Positions 45,601 to 51,539 of a DNA stretch of 64,000 nt are shown piece by piece; the stretch's first letter is position 1; each line of letters opens with the position of its first letter. Below the pieces are notes generated by a model. The model saw only the letters and a program-made list of their open reading frames with translations, had not been told where the DNA came from and searched no databases. The position numbers and the translations under genes were made by a program. This DNA comes from Psococerastis gibbosa (lineage: Eukaryota > Arthropoda > Insecta > Psocodea > Psocidae), in contig OZ020489.1 in the NCBI GenBank assembly GCA_963971405.1, positions 1,488,001 to 1,552,000 on the forward strand, read 5' to 3'.

Positions 45601-46164
45601 CCTGTATCTGCGCGCGCGTACATTAGCGATTAAACATTAAAGACAGCAGTGTCATGCCTGTATAAATTAGCAATATCTTTTAGATTCCTAACATCGTAGC
45701 CAACTCTAGTTAGGGTGTCAAGCAATTTATCGTGTCTTGCATAGTGAAAAGCCTTTTAGAAAGCAATAAAACACAAGTAGACCTCATTGTTCATGTCTAG
45801 AGATCTTTAAACCAACACGTGTAAGTCAAAAAACCCGTTCAAAAAACCGAACTGTTTTGCCACTATGTTAGCATCACAATATATTGTATACTAATTATAA
45901 TGCTAATATGTTAACAACCAATTTAATGTCTATGAGTAAACAGGTTGCTTTTGATGTTTTTTTTTAACGATGTTTTTTGTTGAGTAGGTGCTAAAGCTGA
46001 CGTTCGGGGCTAAGACAGCGTATACAACACTGTACTCAACACGGGTCGTGCCGACGCAGGTGACGACGTTCGTGACGTCCAACGTACCGGTCGCGGCCAC
46101 AGCCGCCGCCTTCCCCGGCTACTTTCCTGGGGCGTTCCCCGGTTTCCCTGGATTCCTTGGTTAG
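12603..46164 (+). CDS. 13-exon gene for a large secreted protein, DUF4758-like
   Basis: Joining 12635-12668, 28209-28388, 29203-29343, 34079-34506, 34737-34916, 35421-35637, 36260-36410, 38577-38751, 40240-40578, 41399-41542, 41805-42192, 44747-45243 and 45988-46164 gives 3051 nt in one frame (1016 residues and TAG). All introns are GT..AG; their phases are 1,1,1,0,0,1,2,0,0,0,1,0. The product begins with signal peptide [16 protein letters not shown] and has no obvious membrane anchor. Order: [14 protein letters not shown] block (about 47-60), Pro-rich segment (about 72-118), six SSKVEV-type repeats (119-230), [14 protein letters not shown] core (about 290-320), basic linkers (394-615), Thr/Val-rich blocks with [12 protein letters not shown] (663-760), an Asp/Glu run ending near 790, another Thr-rich block (792-958) and a GFPG tail. 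I recall this arrangement from uncharacterised arthropod extracellular proteins (DUF4758); no search was made. Role unknown; an extracellular or cuticle-associated product is inference. Exons are GC-rich, introns AT-rich and full of mobile DNA. Confidence 0.85.
13922..14797 (-). repeat. family A repeat, near full length
   Basis: Reads in minus orientation from the GCTTTCCAATTTATACGTAC hairpin end (right) to the AACCGGTCCGAGTTTACTCG end (left). Carries (CAGA)n at about 14634-14657 and a G run at 14040-14050, both at conserved family positions. Confidence 0.85.
15755..16141 (-). repeat. LTR (3' LTR of the broken copy)
   Basis: Starts TGTAGC and ends CCCACA on the + strand. The adjacent sequence to its right (16142-16157) is, on the minus strand, the polypurine tract AGGAGGGGGGTAA used to prime second-strand synthesis. 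Confidence 0.95.
16153..18174 (-). pseudogene. pol remnant (RNase H, integrase) of the broken LTR copy
   Basis: Encodes a Ty3-type RNase H region ([17 protein letters not shown]), an integrase HHCC zinc-binding domain, a DDE core and a C-terminal extension ending in DFQS. A fossil fragment of the element, not a host gene. Confidence 0.9.
18297..18312 (-). other. primer-binding site matching tRNA-Trp
   Basis: On the minus strand TGGTGACCCTGACGTG lies one base inside the 5' LTR. It is complementary to the 3' end of tRNA-Trp, the same primer type as used by the CsRn1 group (and by avian leukosis viruses). Confidence 0.85.
18314..18700 (-). repeat. LTR (5' LTR of the broken copy)
   Basis: 387 bases, apparently identical to 15755-16141, with the same TGTAGC and CCCACA ends. 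Confidence 0.95.
18921..19843 (-). repeat. family A repeat, near full length
   Basis: Minus orientation. Carries an expanded (CAGACATA)n-type tract at about 19619-19716 and a C run at 19511-19526. Ends GAACCGGTCCGAG on the left and AAATTGGAAAGC on the right. Confidence 0.85.
20071..20936 (+). repeat. family A repeat, diverged copy
   Basis: Plus orientation, from TGCTTTTCTATATATACG through GGTCCCAGGAACCCAAAAAA to GCATGTTCGAGTAATCTTGG. It is more diverged than the copies at 24901 and 43662, and its CTGT tract is short. Confidence 0.8.
21306..21610 (+). repeat. family E repeat fragment
   Basis: Begins CCATTGGCGTAAATAGGGG, with a C run at 21350-21359. A (TTTCA)n tract at 21407-21432 interrupts the family, followed by GACAAAGACGTTATGGAGGC as in copy 1. 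Confidence 0.65.
21745..22340 (+). repeat. family B repeat, copy 2
   Basis: Aligns by eye with 2058-2640 (see there) and extends into a G run at 22304-22315. Confidence 0.7.
22406..23043. mobile_element. long foldback element, PIF-like target duplication
   Basis: Arms of about 185 bases (22406-22595 and 22855-23043) are inverted copies. The outer ends are GACCGCACGGCA and TGCCGTGCGGTC, and TAA flanks both sides (22403-22405 and 23044-23046). The arms share AAGTGAAAACTTCATT and AATTTATATG blocks. There is no coding sequence in the centre. The 3-base TAA duplication fits PIF/Harbinger-type elements; a TA duplication (Tc1/mariner type) cannot be excluded. Confidence 0.7.
23048..23200 (+). repeat. 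family E fragment
   Basis: Contains AAAACCTCACACTACC, CCCATTTATCAATTTT, CTCCGGGGAGACCCCCGGGC, equal to the tandem unit inside 6878-7465. Confidence 0.6.
23547..24535. mobile_element. palindromic miniature element with a second copy nested in its loop
   Basis: Outer ends GTGGAGTGCAATTAGAC and its reverse complement are flanked by TA (23545-23546 and 24536-24537). The two outer arms (about 305 bases each) are inverted copies, with blocks CTCGGAATCCAGGGACAGTC, GGTGTGGCCGCATAA, CGAGAGGTGGGACTA and TCTCCCAATCTCGATACATT. A related element, 23854-24207, sits in the loop, also flanked by TA. TA duplications suggest Tc1/mariner-type mobilisation. No transposase. Confidence 0.85.
23854..24207. mobile_element. 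inner 354-base miniature element
   Basis: Ends GTGGAGCGCCGTAAGT and ACTTACGGCACTCCAC are flanked by TA at 23852-23853 and 24208-24209. It carries one unit of the same arm sequence (AATTGGGAGACGTGATCTAA, GAATGGCGCGCATTACAAAA) plus an A run at 23871-23887. It is a diverged relative of the element it interrupts. Confidence 0.8.
24901..25759 (+). repeat. family A repeat, full length
   Basis: Plus orientation, from GCTTTCCAATTTATACGTAG to ACTCGGACCGGTTCTT. CTGT-rich tract at 25030-25078, C run at 25631-25641. Confidence 0.9.
25870..26723 (+). CDS. LINE RNase H domain and CCHC-like tail (partial)
   Basis: About 284 codons are open from the truncation point to TAG; a few upstream codons come from family A. 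RNase H residues are present: WYTDGSK (first Asp), an AE pair in FQAEVGAI (Glu), [10 protein letters not shown] (second Asp) and [18 protein letters not shown] (His and last Asp). A C-terminal knuckle spaced C-x2-C-x8-H-x4-C follows. In full elements this domain removes the RNA strand during reverse transcription. The endonuclease and reverse transcriptase are missing, so this is a dead fragment although its frame is uninterrupted. It is not a host RNase H gene. Confidence 0.85.
25870..26822 (+). mobile_element. 5'-truncated I-like LINE (RNase H 3' end)
   Basis: Encodes the C-terminal part of an I/R1-group LINE protein and ends in a poly(A) tract (26799-26822). Inserted into family A. Confidence 0.85.
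28209..28388 (+). CDS. exon 2
   Basis: Acceptor TTGTTGCAG, donor GTAAGT. Encodes the end of the signal peptide, then [16 protein letters not shown] and [20 protein letters not shown], the most conserved-looking segment of the N-terminal region. 180 bases, phase 1 on both sides. Confidence 0.88.
28389..29202 (+). other. intron 2
   Basis: GTAAGT..TTTTTTTGCAG. No repeat or RNA gene recognised. Opposed short open frames at 28405-28955 have no domain. Confidence 0.6.
29203..29343 (+). CDS. exon 3, proline-rich
   Basis: Acceptor region GCAGCAGCAGCC offers three tandem CAG acceptors; the first is used here. Encodes [19 protein letters not shown] and more Pro/Thr, then [17 protein letters not shown]. 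Donor GTAAGT, phase 1. Confidence 0.85.
29540..29640 (+). repeat. SINE-like conserved 100-base repeat, copy 1
   Basis: Reads TCGATGGCCAGGTGGTAACG, CACTTGTGCGAGTC, ACACGCCATG, ATCGGAGACG and CAACACGGGTACT. The reverse complement of the same run is at 58856-58952. TGGCCAGGTGG fits the tRNA-type A box consensus, but a clear B box is not seen. Confidence 0.55.
29944..30612 (+). repeat. family A repeat, shortened, with a SINE-like insertion
   Basis: Starts TTGCTTTCTATTTATACG, has the GGTTTTTACGAAATGTCGGT block and resumes after the insertion with TTAGTTATTAATGTAAACAA and TTGGTAGTTTGCTTCTGGGG. Confidence 0.75.
30218..30491. mobile_element. 274-base insertion, SINE-like
   Basis: ATAGGCCTAT occurs at 30208-30217 and 30492-30501 on either side, and the host family A sequence is continuous without the insert. 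The insert is GC-rich, holds CCTAACTCCGTGGAGTTAGG (a palindrome) and GGCAAGGGGAAACCACCGC, and codes for nothing recognisable. It may derive from an RTE 5' region. Confidence 0.55.
31043..31228. mobile_element. miniature hAT-like element, degraded
   Basis: Right end GTGGATCCGCCATTG resembles CAGTGGCGGATCCA ends, and GGGCTGATCC at the left is a poor match. G run at 31065-31077, C run at 31199-31211. Confidence 0.4.
31640..32620 (-). mobile_element. decayed RTE-clade LINE, endonuclease half
   Basis: Minus-strand frames read [20 protein letters not shown] and [20 protein letters not shown] (near 32300-32180), the start of an APE-type endonuclease, then [20 protein letters not shown] and a CKAIPGDCV-like block (31850-31660), its end. 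There are frame breaks between them. It is complementary in content to the reverse-transcriptase half at 9651-11605 and may be the same family. Confidence 0.7.
32968..33852 (+). repeat. family A repeat, full length, doubled start
   Basis: The first 19 bases (GCTTTCCAATTTAT) are partly duplicated. CTGT-rich tract at 33095-33155. Ends AAACTCGGACCAGTTCTT. Confidence 0.85.
34079..34506 (+). CDS. exon 4, SSKVEV repeat exon
   Basis: Acceptor TTTTTTATAG, donor GTGCGT. Encodes six degenerate units: [57 protein letters not shown] and [11 protein letters not shown], then an acidic-hydrophilic run ending [19 protein letters not shown]. Alternating hydrophobic residues suggest beta strands. Phase 1 in, phase 0 out. 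Confidence 0.9.
34737..34916 (+). CDS. exon 5, conserved Gly/Val/Thr core
   Basis: Encodes [20 protein letters not shown], then [20 protein letters not shown] and [14 protein letters not shown]. This core is the basis for the DUF4758-like call (from memory). An upstream AG at 34701-34702 would add 11 codons in frame; I prefer 34737 because it gives the continuous NYKVIDLKP junction. Confidence 0.8.
35421..35637 (+). CDS. exon 6
   Basis: Acceptor GTTTGTGCAG, donor GTAATC. Encodes [20 protein letters not shown], which continues the exon 5 core, then a Pro/Ala/Arg-rich linker and [20 protein letters not shown]. Very GC-rich. The antisense frame is a compositional shadow. Confidence 0.88.
36260..36410 (+). 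CDS. exon 7, charged
   Basis: Acceptor CCGTTGCAG, donor GTAACA. Encodes [20 protein letters not shown], then [20 protein letters not shown]. Alternating basic and acidic runs suggest a disordered linker. Phase 1 in, phase 2 out. Confidence 0.88.
36651..37074 (-). mobile_element. solo LTR of an older CsRn1-type relative
   Basis: Starts TGTAGG and ends CCCACA. AAGT flanks both sides (36647-36650 and 37075-37078). It shares long blocks with the 387-base LTRs, such as GAACAGCGCCATCT and CTAAAGGAGCTGATGAGACA, but is clearly diverged and longer. A solo LTR is the usual outcome of recombination between the two LTRs of a full element. It lies in intron 7 and is older than the other copies. Confidence 0.9.
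37075..37740 (+). other. intron 7 filler with C run
   Basis: C runs at about 37407-37426 and an (ATT)n-like tract near 37455-37475. Nothing else recognised. Confidence 0.4.
37747..38115 (-). mobile_element. CR1/Jockey-like LINE, C-terminal fragment
   Basis: Minus strand reads [20 protein letters not shown], the [20 protein letters not shown] block, then [19 protein letters not shown] with [20 protein letters not shown]. This is the typical last 120 residues of such LINE proteins and is open over most of its length. Severely 5' truncated. Confidence 0.75.
38116..38576 (+). other. end of intron 7
   Basis: Contains a fragment with GTTTCCCCCGGGGGAGACCA, resembling family E. The acceptor is GCGGTTGCAG. 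Confidence 0.4.
38577..38751 (+). CDS. exon 8, basic
   Basis: The first base completes the Arg codon begun in exon 7, then [20 protein letters not shown] and a Lys/Arg-rich region ([20 protein letters not shown]). Donor GTATCT. Phase 2 in, phase 0 out. Confidence 0.88.
39034..39660 (+). repeat. family A fragment interrupted by a LINE fragment
   Basis: Left piece ends in GAGGTCCCAGAACCTAAGAT. Right piece resumes at AGAACCTAAAATATGTGGTT, then TTTACGAAATATCTG and GTCGATTTGTGG. Confidence 0.7.
39105..39557 (-). mobile_element. I-like LINE fragment with 15-base target duplication
   Basis: AGAACCTAARATATG flanks both sides (39090-39104 and 39558-39572, one mismatch). The minus strand encodes the end of an RNase H domain, [20 protein letters not shown], followed by a C-terminal tail without the rest of the element. 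Differs from the RNase H fragment at 25870. Confidence 0.8.
40240..40578 (+). CDS. exon 9
   Basis: Acceptor GAATTGCAG, donor GTAAGT. Encodes [40 protein letters not shown], an acidic stretch and [20 protein letters not shown] ending PYVFQ. 339 bases, phase 0 both sides. Confidence 0.9.
40579..41398 (+). other. intron 9
   Basis: Holds AGTGGCGGACACAGCTTTG (40820) with a short G run, a likely hAT-like end. A degraded GTCGGCCGCAGGTCTGCGCC segment lies near 41250. Otherwise nothing recognised. Confidence 0.4.
41399..41542 (+). CDS. exon 10, Thr-rich
   Basis: Acceptor GGATTGCAG, donor GTAAGC. Encodes [20 protein letters not shown] and [20 protein letters not shown]. Phase 0 both sides. Confidence 0.88.
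41805..42192 (+). CDS. exon 11
   Basis: Acceptor ATGATGTCAG, donor GTAGGA. Encodes [60 protein letters not shown] and an acidic run ([12 protein letters not shown]). Phase 0 in, phase 1 out. Confidence 0.9.
42193..42587 (+). other. intron 11, left part
   Basis: Short (AAAT)n near 42225. A palindromic GCTATAAAGCCC segment near 42280. Nothing further recognised. Confidence 0.4.
42588..42840. mobile_element. miniature hAT-like element (family D), truncated
   Basis: Right end TTGGCTACGCCACTG equals the end of the 48305-48683 element, with the same interior (GGGTCTCCCCGGGG, AATAAATATCTGACATTTTT) and two C/G runs. The left end is missing. Confidence 0.65.
43153..43522. mobile_element. PIF-like foldback element with nested inverted copies
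   Basis: Ends GGCGCGGTTTCCACCGACCT and its inverted counterpart are flanked by TTA (43150-43152 and 43523-43525), the TWA duplication of PIF/Harbinger elements. A second, inner inverted pair (near 43229-43290 and 43385-43452) starts with the related GGGGTTTCCACCGACCTCTC. The whole 370 bases fold as an almost continuous hairpin. No transposase. Confidence 0.75.
43662..44523 (+). repeat. family A repeat, full length, reference copy
   Basis: Order of conserved blocks: a 5' hairpin GCTTTCC..GGAAAGC, GATTCCGAGATTTCAACGGA, GGTCCCAGGA, (CTGT)n at 43783-43822, a TCGATTTCCGGGCAAACTAC block, CCGATTTTGATGAAATTTTG, AAAACGGCTCCAGCGATTTA, TTATTAATGTTAACAAAATG, CTTGATAGTTTGCTTCTGGG, CTTTCTATCGATGATTTCTA, a C run (44399-44410), then ATAAATTGGAAAGCATG and CGAGTAAACTCGGACCGG at the 3' end. 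No coding capacity. Class unknown. Confidence 0.9.
44747..45243 (+). CDS. exon 12, longest exon
   Basis: Acceptor TGTTTTTAG, donor GTCAGT. Encodes [20 protein letters not shown], a Thr/Pro/Gln/Leu-rich low-complexity part (about residues 815-860 of the protein), [20 protein letters not shown] and [17 protein letters not shown]. Phase 1 in, phase 0 out. Confidence 0.9.
45244..45987 (+). other. intron 12
   Basis: A hAT-like end, AGTGGCGGATTTACCAATAG, begins near 45566. Nothing else recognised. Acceptor TTGTTGAGTAG. Confidence 0.45.
45988..46164 (+). CDS. exon 13, C-terminus and stop
   Basis: Encodes [36 protein letters not shown] and a Gly/Phe/Pro tail ([17 protein letters not shown]) ending in TAG at 46162. 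59 codons including the stop, phase 0. Confidence 0.9.
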   Translation: MLKLTFGAKTAYTTLYSTRVVPTQVTTFVTSNVPVAATAAAFPGYFPGAFPGFPGFLG

Positions 46165-48304
46165 GCTGTTATTCTTAGCTGCCTTATAAATCAATGGTGC
46201 ATCTCCACTGTTTAGTTGCATTGCCTCGTCCAGTATACTGTACATACTATATAATTAATTGCAGTAGGTAAGGAATTAATATGGCGATTGAATATATACA
46301 GTATAACTGCAGTTACAGTGGAGTTACAATATATATTCAATGTCTGTAGCCTGGCAGCGTTTATATGCTCATTGTGAGGCAATGCAGTTAGTGGGGCTAT
46401 CCTATAGCCTACATGAGGTAGGTATCAGTAGGTACTGATAGTTCCAGTAGGTTTTCTTGTGTATTTGGCTCAAACATGTAAAAAAATGCACACAAAGCCA
46501 ATCCAGTACCAATGCTTTTCTGGAGCCCTTGATTTGATATGTTTAGTACCATAGGTATCTTTTAATTTGAAGCAGGTATAATAATTGGCAGGCGCCTTGC
46601 CTAGGGTTCTACAAATGTGCCTTTACTGCTCTATACAATTCTGTTGTAAGAATCCATGCAGGACCGTCAACGGACTTTGACACAATTGTCGGTAGGTACC
46701 ATACTTACTTAGCGTCTTAGCGTGTCCACGTCACCCTAATTTGTAGTCCGATTCTCGTAGGCAACGACCTGGACGACTTTGTCGTTGGTACTGTATGGTA
46801 GCACCTGACAATAATACGGAATAAGGCGATTCCATCTTTGAGAAATATTCCTGTACAATATACGTAATATAACTTTCCACTATAATAGGTCAGGGTACCT
46901 ACTCACAGGTAGCATAGTAATGTAGGAACCTCATTGAAAATTTGTAATTTGAAACAAAACAAATTAATATTCATTGTGACAATTTGACTCAAAACATTTG
47001 ACTGTAATTAATAAATCTTGCTTTTATTATCAATAAATTAATCATAATAACCGCACTCACATCATTTTTACGGCTGCGAAGCGAGGAATTAATTAATTTC
47101 GCCAGAAATGAATATTTTGATCCCTCTCCCTTAAAAAACGTTATTCGTTATAACCACGATTATGCAGGTTTTTCCAGATTTTCGAAATTTGCTTTCATTT
47201 ACCATTGAGTTAAATGTCCCCGCGGGAGTCAAAACGTCTACAATCAAAAACTCAAAAATAATCGCGGAAACAAAGGATATGTAGCCTATTTGTGAGTAGG
47301 CACCCCTATAATGTGTGCACTTGGCCTATTTTTAGTATTTAGTAAGTAGCAGGCTACTTATCCTTTCCTGTTGCCTTATTTTTACCTGCCCTCGAAACTT
47401 GTAGAAGAAGAGCCTTGGCCTTGTGACAAGGCGTTGTTACCATTTATTGAAACCTATACATGAGCCAAACCGTTCCCGCGAAAATGTTGACTGGGTTCCT
47501 TAAATTTTTAGTTTGCGTAGCAGCAGAGGTATATTACGTTGTTGAAGAGATTTAGATGCTACGCTAATGTTGTAGTAGTTTCTATCACCTACGTTTAAGG
47601 GAATCTATAATTTATAATTGAAGTTACCACTTAAATTTGAACATTGTACATAAATTTGCCATTGATATTGTGATATTGTTGCATTAATTGAATGATAATG
47701 GCAGGTCTGTATGGCTCTTGTTAAAATGAAAAATTATGTTTGCTCATGTACCTATTTGTGTTTTTTGTGTATATTTTTAAATTTGAAGCACATTTCAGAA
47801 CTTGCAGCATGTGACGAGCTTGCCTGATTTAATTGTTTTTACATTATCTGCGGACACTAGCCTAATATCACCATACCTGTAGGTAGTATTGGTTTTGTGA
47901 TGGGCCGTGAAGAATTATTTAGAGAAGTATAGGAAGTATAGGAAGCATAGAAATAGGTTCAATTTAATAATTGTATCGTATTACAATATATTGTATACGA
48001 TATACGGTAACTAATGTAAGTAAAAGTATTAAATGAAATAAAACAATGTTTTCCCACTGATGAGATTCGATTAGGAGCTGTTTAGCAATATTTTGTAACT
48101 CATATCGTAATGAAAAATGTGGAGTGGTGCTGTATACACAACCAAGAAGGTACTATTTGTCATTATATCGGTATTTGGGGACCAGAGGAACGTGAGGCGA
48201 CCCGGATTAGACCTACAGTACGTCAGTCTAAAACCCGTGGTTACCAGTAAATTGAAACAAATAGACATGTCACGTGATCTCTCAGCCAAGTATGGACTCG
48301 AAGA
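46165..48304 (+). other. 3' flank of the gene, likely 3' UTR at the left
   Basis: AATAAA signals occur at about 47011 and 47031, and ATGAAATAAAAC near 48035, so the transcript could end at any of these. No repeats are recognised; this is the longest stretch without mobile DNA in the right half, which fits UTR and proximal flank. Confidence 0.4.
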
Positions 48305-48683
48305 CAGTGGCGTAGCCAGATTTTTTTTGGGGGGGTCGAGTTTTCATAAAGTTTGCCCGCTTGCGATAGGTTTTCGAATGGGATGGTGCTTCATTTAGCA
48401 CTCACCCCCCCCCCCCCCGTATTTTCGTAAAATAGTGGAAAAGAGGAAAGCCGTTCTCATGGACGTACGCATCTTCTAATTAGGGGCATGATCTCATTTT
48501 CCCCACCTGCAAAAAATTTTGATTTTGCAGACGATAACTATATTAACAAAACTGCTAAAAGGGGACCGGGGTCTCCCTGGCGATTTTTCTATTAGATAAA
48601 TATCTAAAAAATTTGCTATTTTGCTAAATTTTGGGGGAGTCCGCACCCTGCTGACCCCCCCCCCCCCCTTGGCTACGCCACTG
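48305..48683. mobile_element. miniature hAT-like element (family D), complete
   Basis: Terminal inverted repeat CAGTGGCGTAGCCA at 48305 and its complement ending at 48683. Flanking octamers CTCGAAGA and CTCGTAGT match at 6 of 8 positions, fitting an aged 8-base hAT duplication. Interior has G run 48329-48336 and C runs near 48404-48418 and 48654-48668. 379 bases, no transposase. Confidence 0.75.
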
Positions 48684-50508
48684 CTCGTAGTATGTCATTT
48701 CAATTAGTACATGGAGGAAAGTACGATACGGTACTTGGACTATGTTGGAAACCTGTGCTGGAAGCGTTTTTATCAAAGCGACCATAGTCTGAACGATAGA
48801 CAATAGGCTGCATCACATTGACTTGATGGTCCCGGGAAGCGTTGATCCAACAGAATTTGATGCCAACTCCGTAATATTGTGAGAAAACTTGTAAATGAAC
48901 ACTGTCTTTGTATTATAATGTTAGTATTGGAGTAGACATCACATACAATCAACCTCACACTTGTATATATTCGTCATCTTTCGTATTAAACCTTTTCATA
49001 AACTGTTTTCGCGCGTTTTCCTTTGGTATGCTACGAGTTGTGTTGACTGTCAATAATAATGCCCGAAAAACAAGCCAGCATAGCCGCTCCTGGCTAATAT
49101 AAAATTGTTGGTTATACAGGCTGACCCAAACCAATTTATTTAATTAAACGTGTACCTTTATTAAGGCGTGCACGTTCAAAATGACGGTACCATGGCAAAG
49201 GACTCAGCCCTCAGGTATATTCTGTTGTAATAATGTTCCACGGAAACTTTGGCAAGTGTACTGGCAATATCCAGTTGATTTTGAATAAGAATTTATGACA
49301 TTTATTTGGATTAGCCATGAAATCCGTTTCCGATGTGAAAAACCAACATGGGAAATGCCATTGAGTGTCATCGAAAACCGATGCCCTCCACCTTCAGCCC
49401 CCGCCGCCGTATACTCTTCTAATACATACTGTATCAGCTATGAAAGAATACGTTGTAAGTTATGGCCTAGATAGATAAAATTAAGTTAAATATTAATTAG
49501 GTACTCGTGACTTATTCATGGAATTTAATTTTAATAAACTGCTGAAACATCAAGTTGAAATTAGCCATCTGAGAGGTTATTGGATATGTTTCATCACGTT
49601 TTCAAAAGGTCAATGCATGAAACAGGTAGGCGATCAGGAAACAAAAAATCAAATATAGCCTAAGTACAAACAATGCAAAGTGATCATATAGCCAAACACA
49701 CCACCTATGCAGGTTCCCCCCTCCACGTGTAGTGGAAAGGAGCACAAAATTATCAAAAAGAAAAATTAAAAATTTGAAAACATAAGGGTGAATCAGAATT
49801 AGATGACCCGGGTAATATTTCCAAAAATAAATGAACTGAGTAGGCTGATAAGAAGCAAGTGGAGTACGTACGGTGCCAGCAGAGACAAACTCCTGCATGC
49901 ATCTACACGCCAACACCGGAGTTTCAAAGCCTGGAGAGAGCAACATTTTAATATTTTACCACAAGCTTCTATCAGCTACTCGCTCGAAAAGGAAACAAGA
50001 TTTTAGAGGGAGGTAGTCCTGACCCCCTCAGGACTTAGAGACCAGCCCAAAGCGCTAAGGAATAGAGAAAAAAAAAGAAACAAGCAAGTAGTGCCACAAG
50101 GTCGCCGACAATGTACCAGCAAAGGCCGCGGTTCGGAGCCTCCTATAGACAACAATTTACCTTACGAATGCGGGAGAAGCTTTTGCCGATCAAACGGGAA
50201 AACATACGTGAAAAAGGGTTATGACTCTATAAAAGATGTTAAAAAAAGAATAATTTATAGGCCTACGCTGAAAGAAAAAAATTGAGATTAGAGGTGTGTT
50301 TAACTTTGCATTATAAGAACAATTGACCAATGCGAAATTCAATAACAGTACACCTATCGAACGCACAGAAACCGAAGAACAGTCAAGGAGAAAAAAAAAA
50401 CTTACCCAATGAGCGCCACCACAATTTTTATTACAAAAAAAAGTGGAAAAAGATGTAATTCTATTTTGAGAAAAAAAAAGAGAGAAAAAAAAATCGATGC
50501 ATGAGAAA
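48684..50508. other. no gene or clear repeat seen
   Basis: Both strands scanned. Purine-rich A/G tracts lie near 50390-50495. The open frame 49602-49946 (minus) has no domain. Confidence 0.35.
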
Positions 50509-50511
50509 TAC

Positions 50512-50953
50512 GGGTTCGATTTACGTTGGGCGCCAAATTATGTAAATGGCGCAAAAATCGAACAAAATATCAAAACGACGGGTTCTATTTAAGTTGGGTG
50601 CCAAATTATGTAAGGCCAGCATCTTCGCTTGTCTCACCTATGCCGAGATTGCCCAACCTTACGTTCCTTCAACTAGCCCGTGCAATCAGCTGATCTGCTT
50701 CAACACTTTCAGTGGATTCAGGACTTATTGCTAAGGAAAAACGCATTAACACAGTAAACGCATGATAGAAAATTAGGCTATATATTAATACATTATCATT
50801 TATCACCACTAAATAATAGTCCTACAGGACGTCACGATTCACCGAGTTGTTCTTACCCTTCTTTCTTCTCTAGCAGTGGATCAATAGTTGTGTACAATCA
50901 TCGTATGCAGGCAAATTAGGAAATCAGTGATTATTCTAAGATCGGCGTTTACA
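50512..50953 (-). repeat. possible old LTR with adjacent primer-site-like motif
   Basis: On the minus strand a stretch starting TGTAAACGCC (50953) and ending GGCCTTACA (50609) is followed by TAATT and TGGCACCCAAC, the arrangement of an LTR end and primer-binding site. A second copy of the junction motif (TGGCGCCCAAC after TTACATAATT) lies at 50525-50545. No second LTR or pol was found. Treat as a tentative, broken fossil. Confidence 0.35.
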
Positions 50954-51164
50954 TAAAGTCGGTAACTCACTTTGGGATTCACCCAAAGGGGGAGGAGGAG
51001 GAAGGAGGCACCCCATCCTTCCCCCTAGCCACTTGTATTCCTATTCACATTTACTTACAGTTTTATCACTTTTCATATTTAAGTTAGCAGAGCACTCCTC
51101 CATTGTGGTTATCAATTTCTCCTAGTAAAAACTCTCCACACTTTCCTTCAATGTTGGCTGTACG

Positions 51165-51320
51165 GCAAGTGACGGCGTCAGCCGATGCGAGAACGGTCTA
51201 CACCTTTCAGCAGGAAAACCGATAGGAAACTAAGTTGTATCGGTTTTCCTATGCTTAGCTTGGCTGTAGACCGATCTCACTCCCGCTGAGCCCACAAATG
51301 CTCGGAAAGTCGTTACTTAA
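51165..51320. repeat. imperfect inverted repeat of about 155 bases
   Basis: Left arm holds CGGTCTACACC and AGGAAAACCGATA. The right arm has the reverse complements (TATCGGTTTTCCTA, GGCTGTAGACCG). Arms of about 60-70 bases match imperfectly around a short loop. Probably a decayed foldback element. Confidence 0.5.
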
Positions 51321-51539
51321 CTTTGTTTTAACATATTTGGATCATGCTATGACCAAATGAAGGAGGAAAACAACCAAGTGGCGCCTAAGAGCGTCACAAT
51401 GTCACAATTAAAATATATAGAAACAATTTTTATCAAACTCTTGTGGGTTTGTTACCATAGCCATACTAATTGATAAGTAGGAAAACATGTACTAATAACA
51501 AGTGGCAGATGCAGCACCAGGTGGCGGTAACGCCACAAG

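Noticed and set aside
49602-49946. 114-codon minus-strand frame with hydrophobic stretches
   Set aside because: AT-rich hydrophobic translation without a family match or supporting splice sites.
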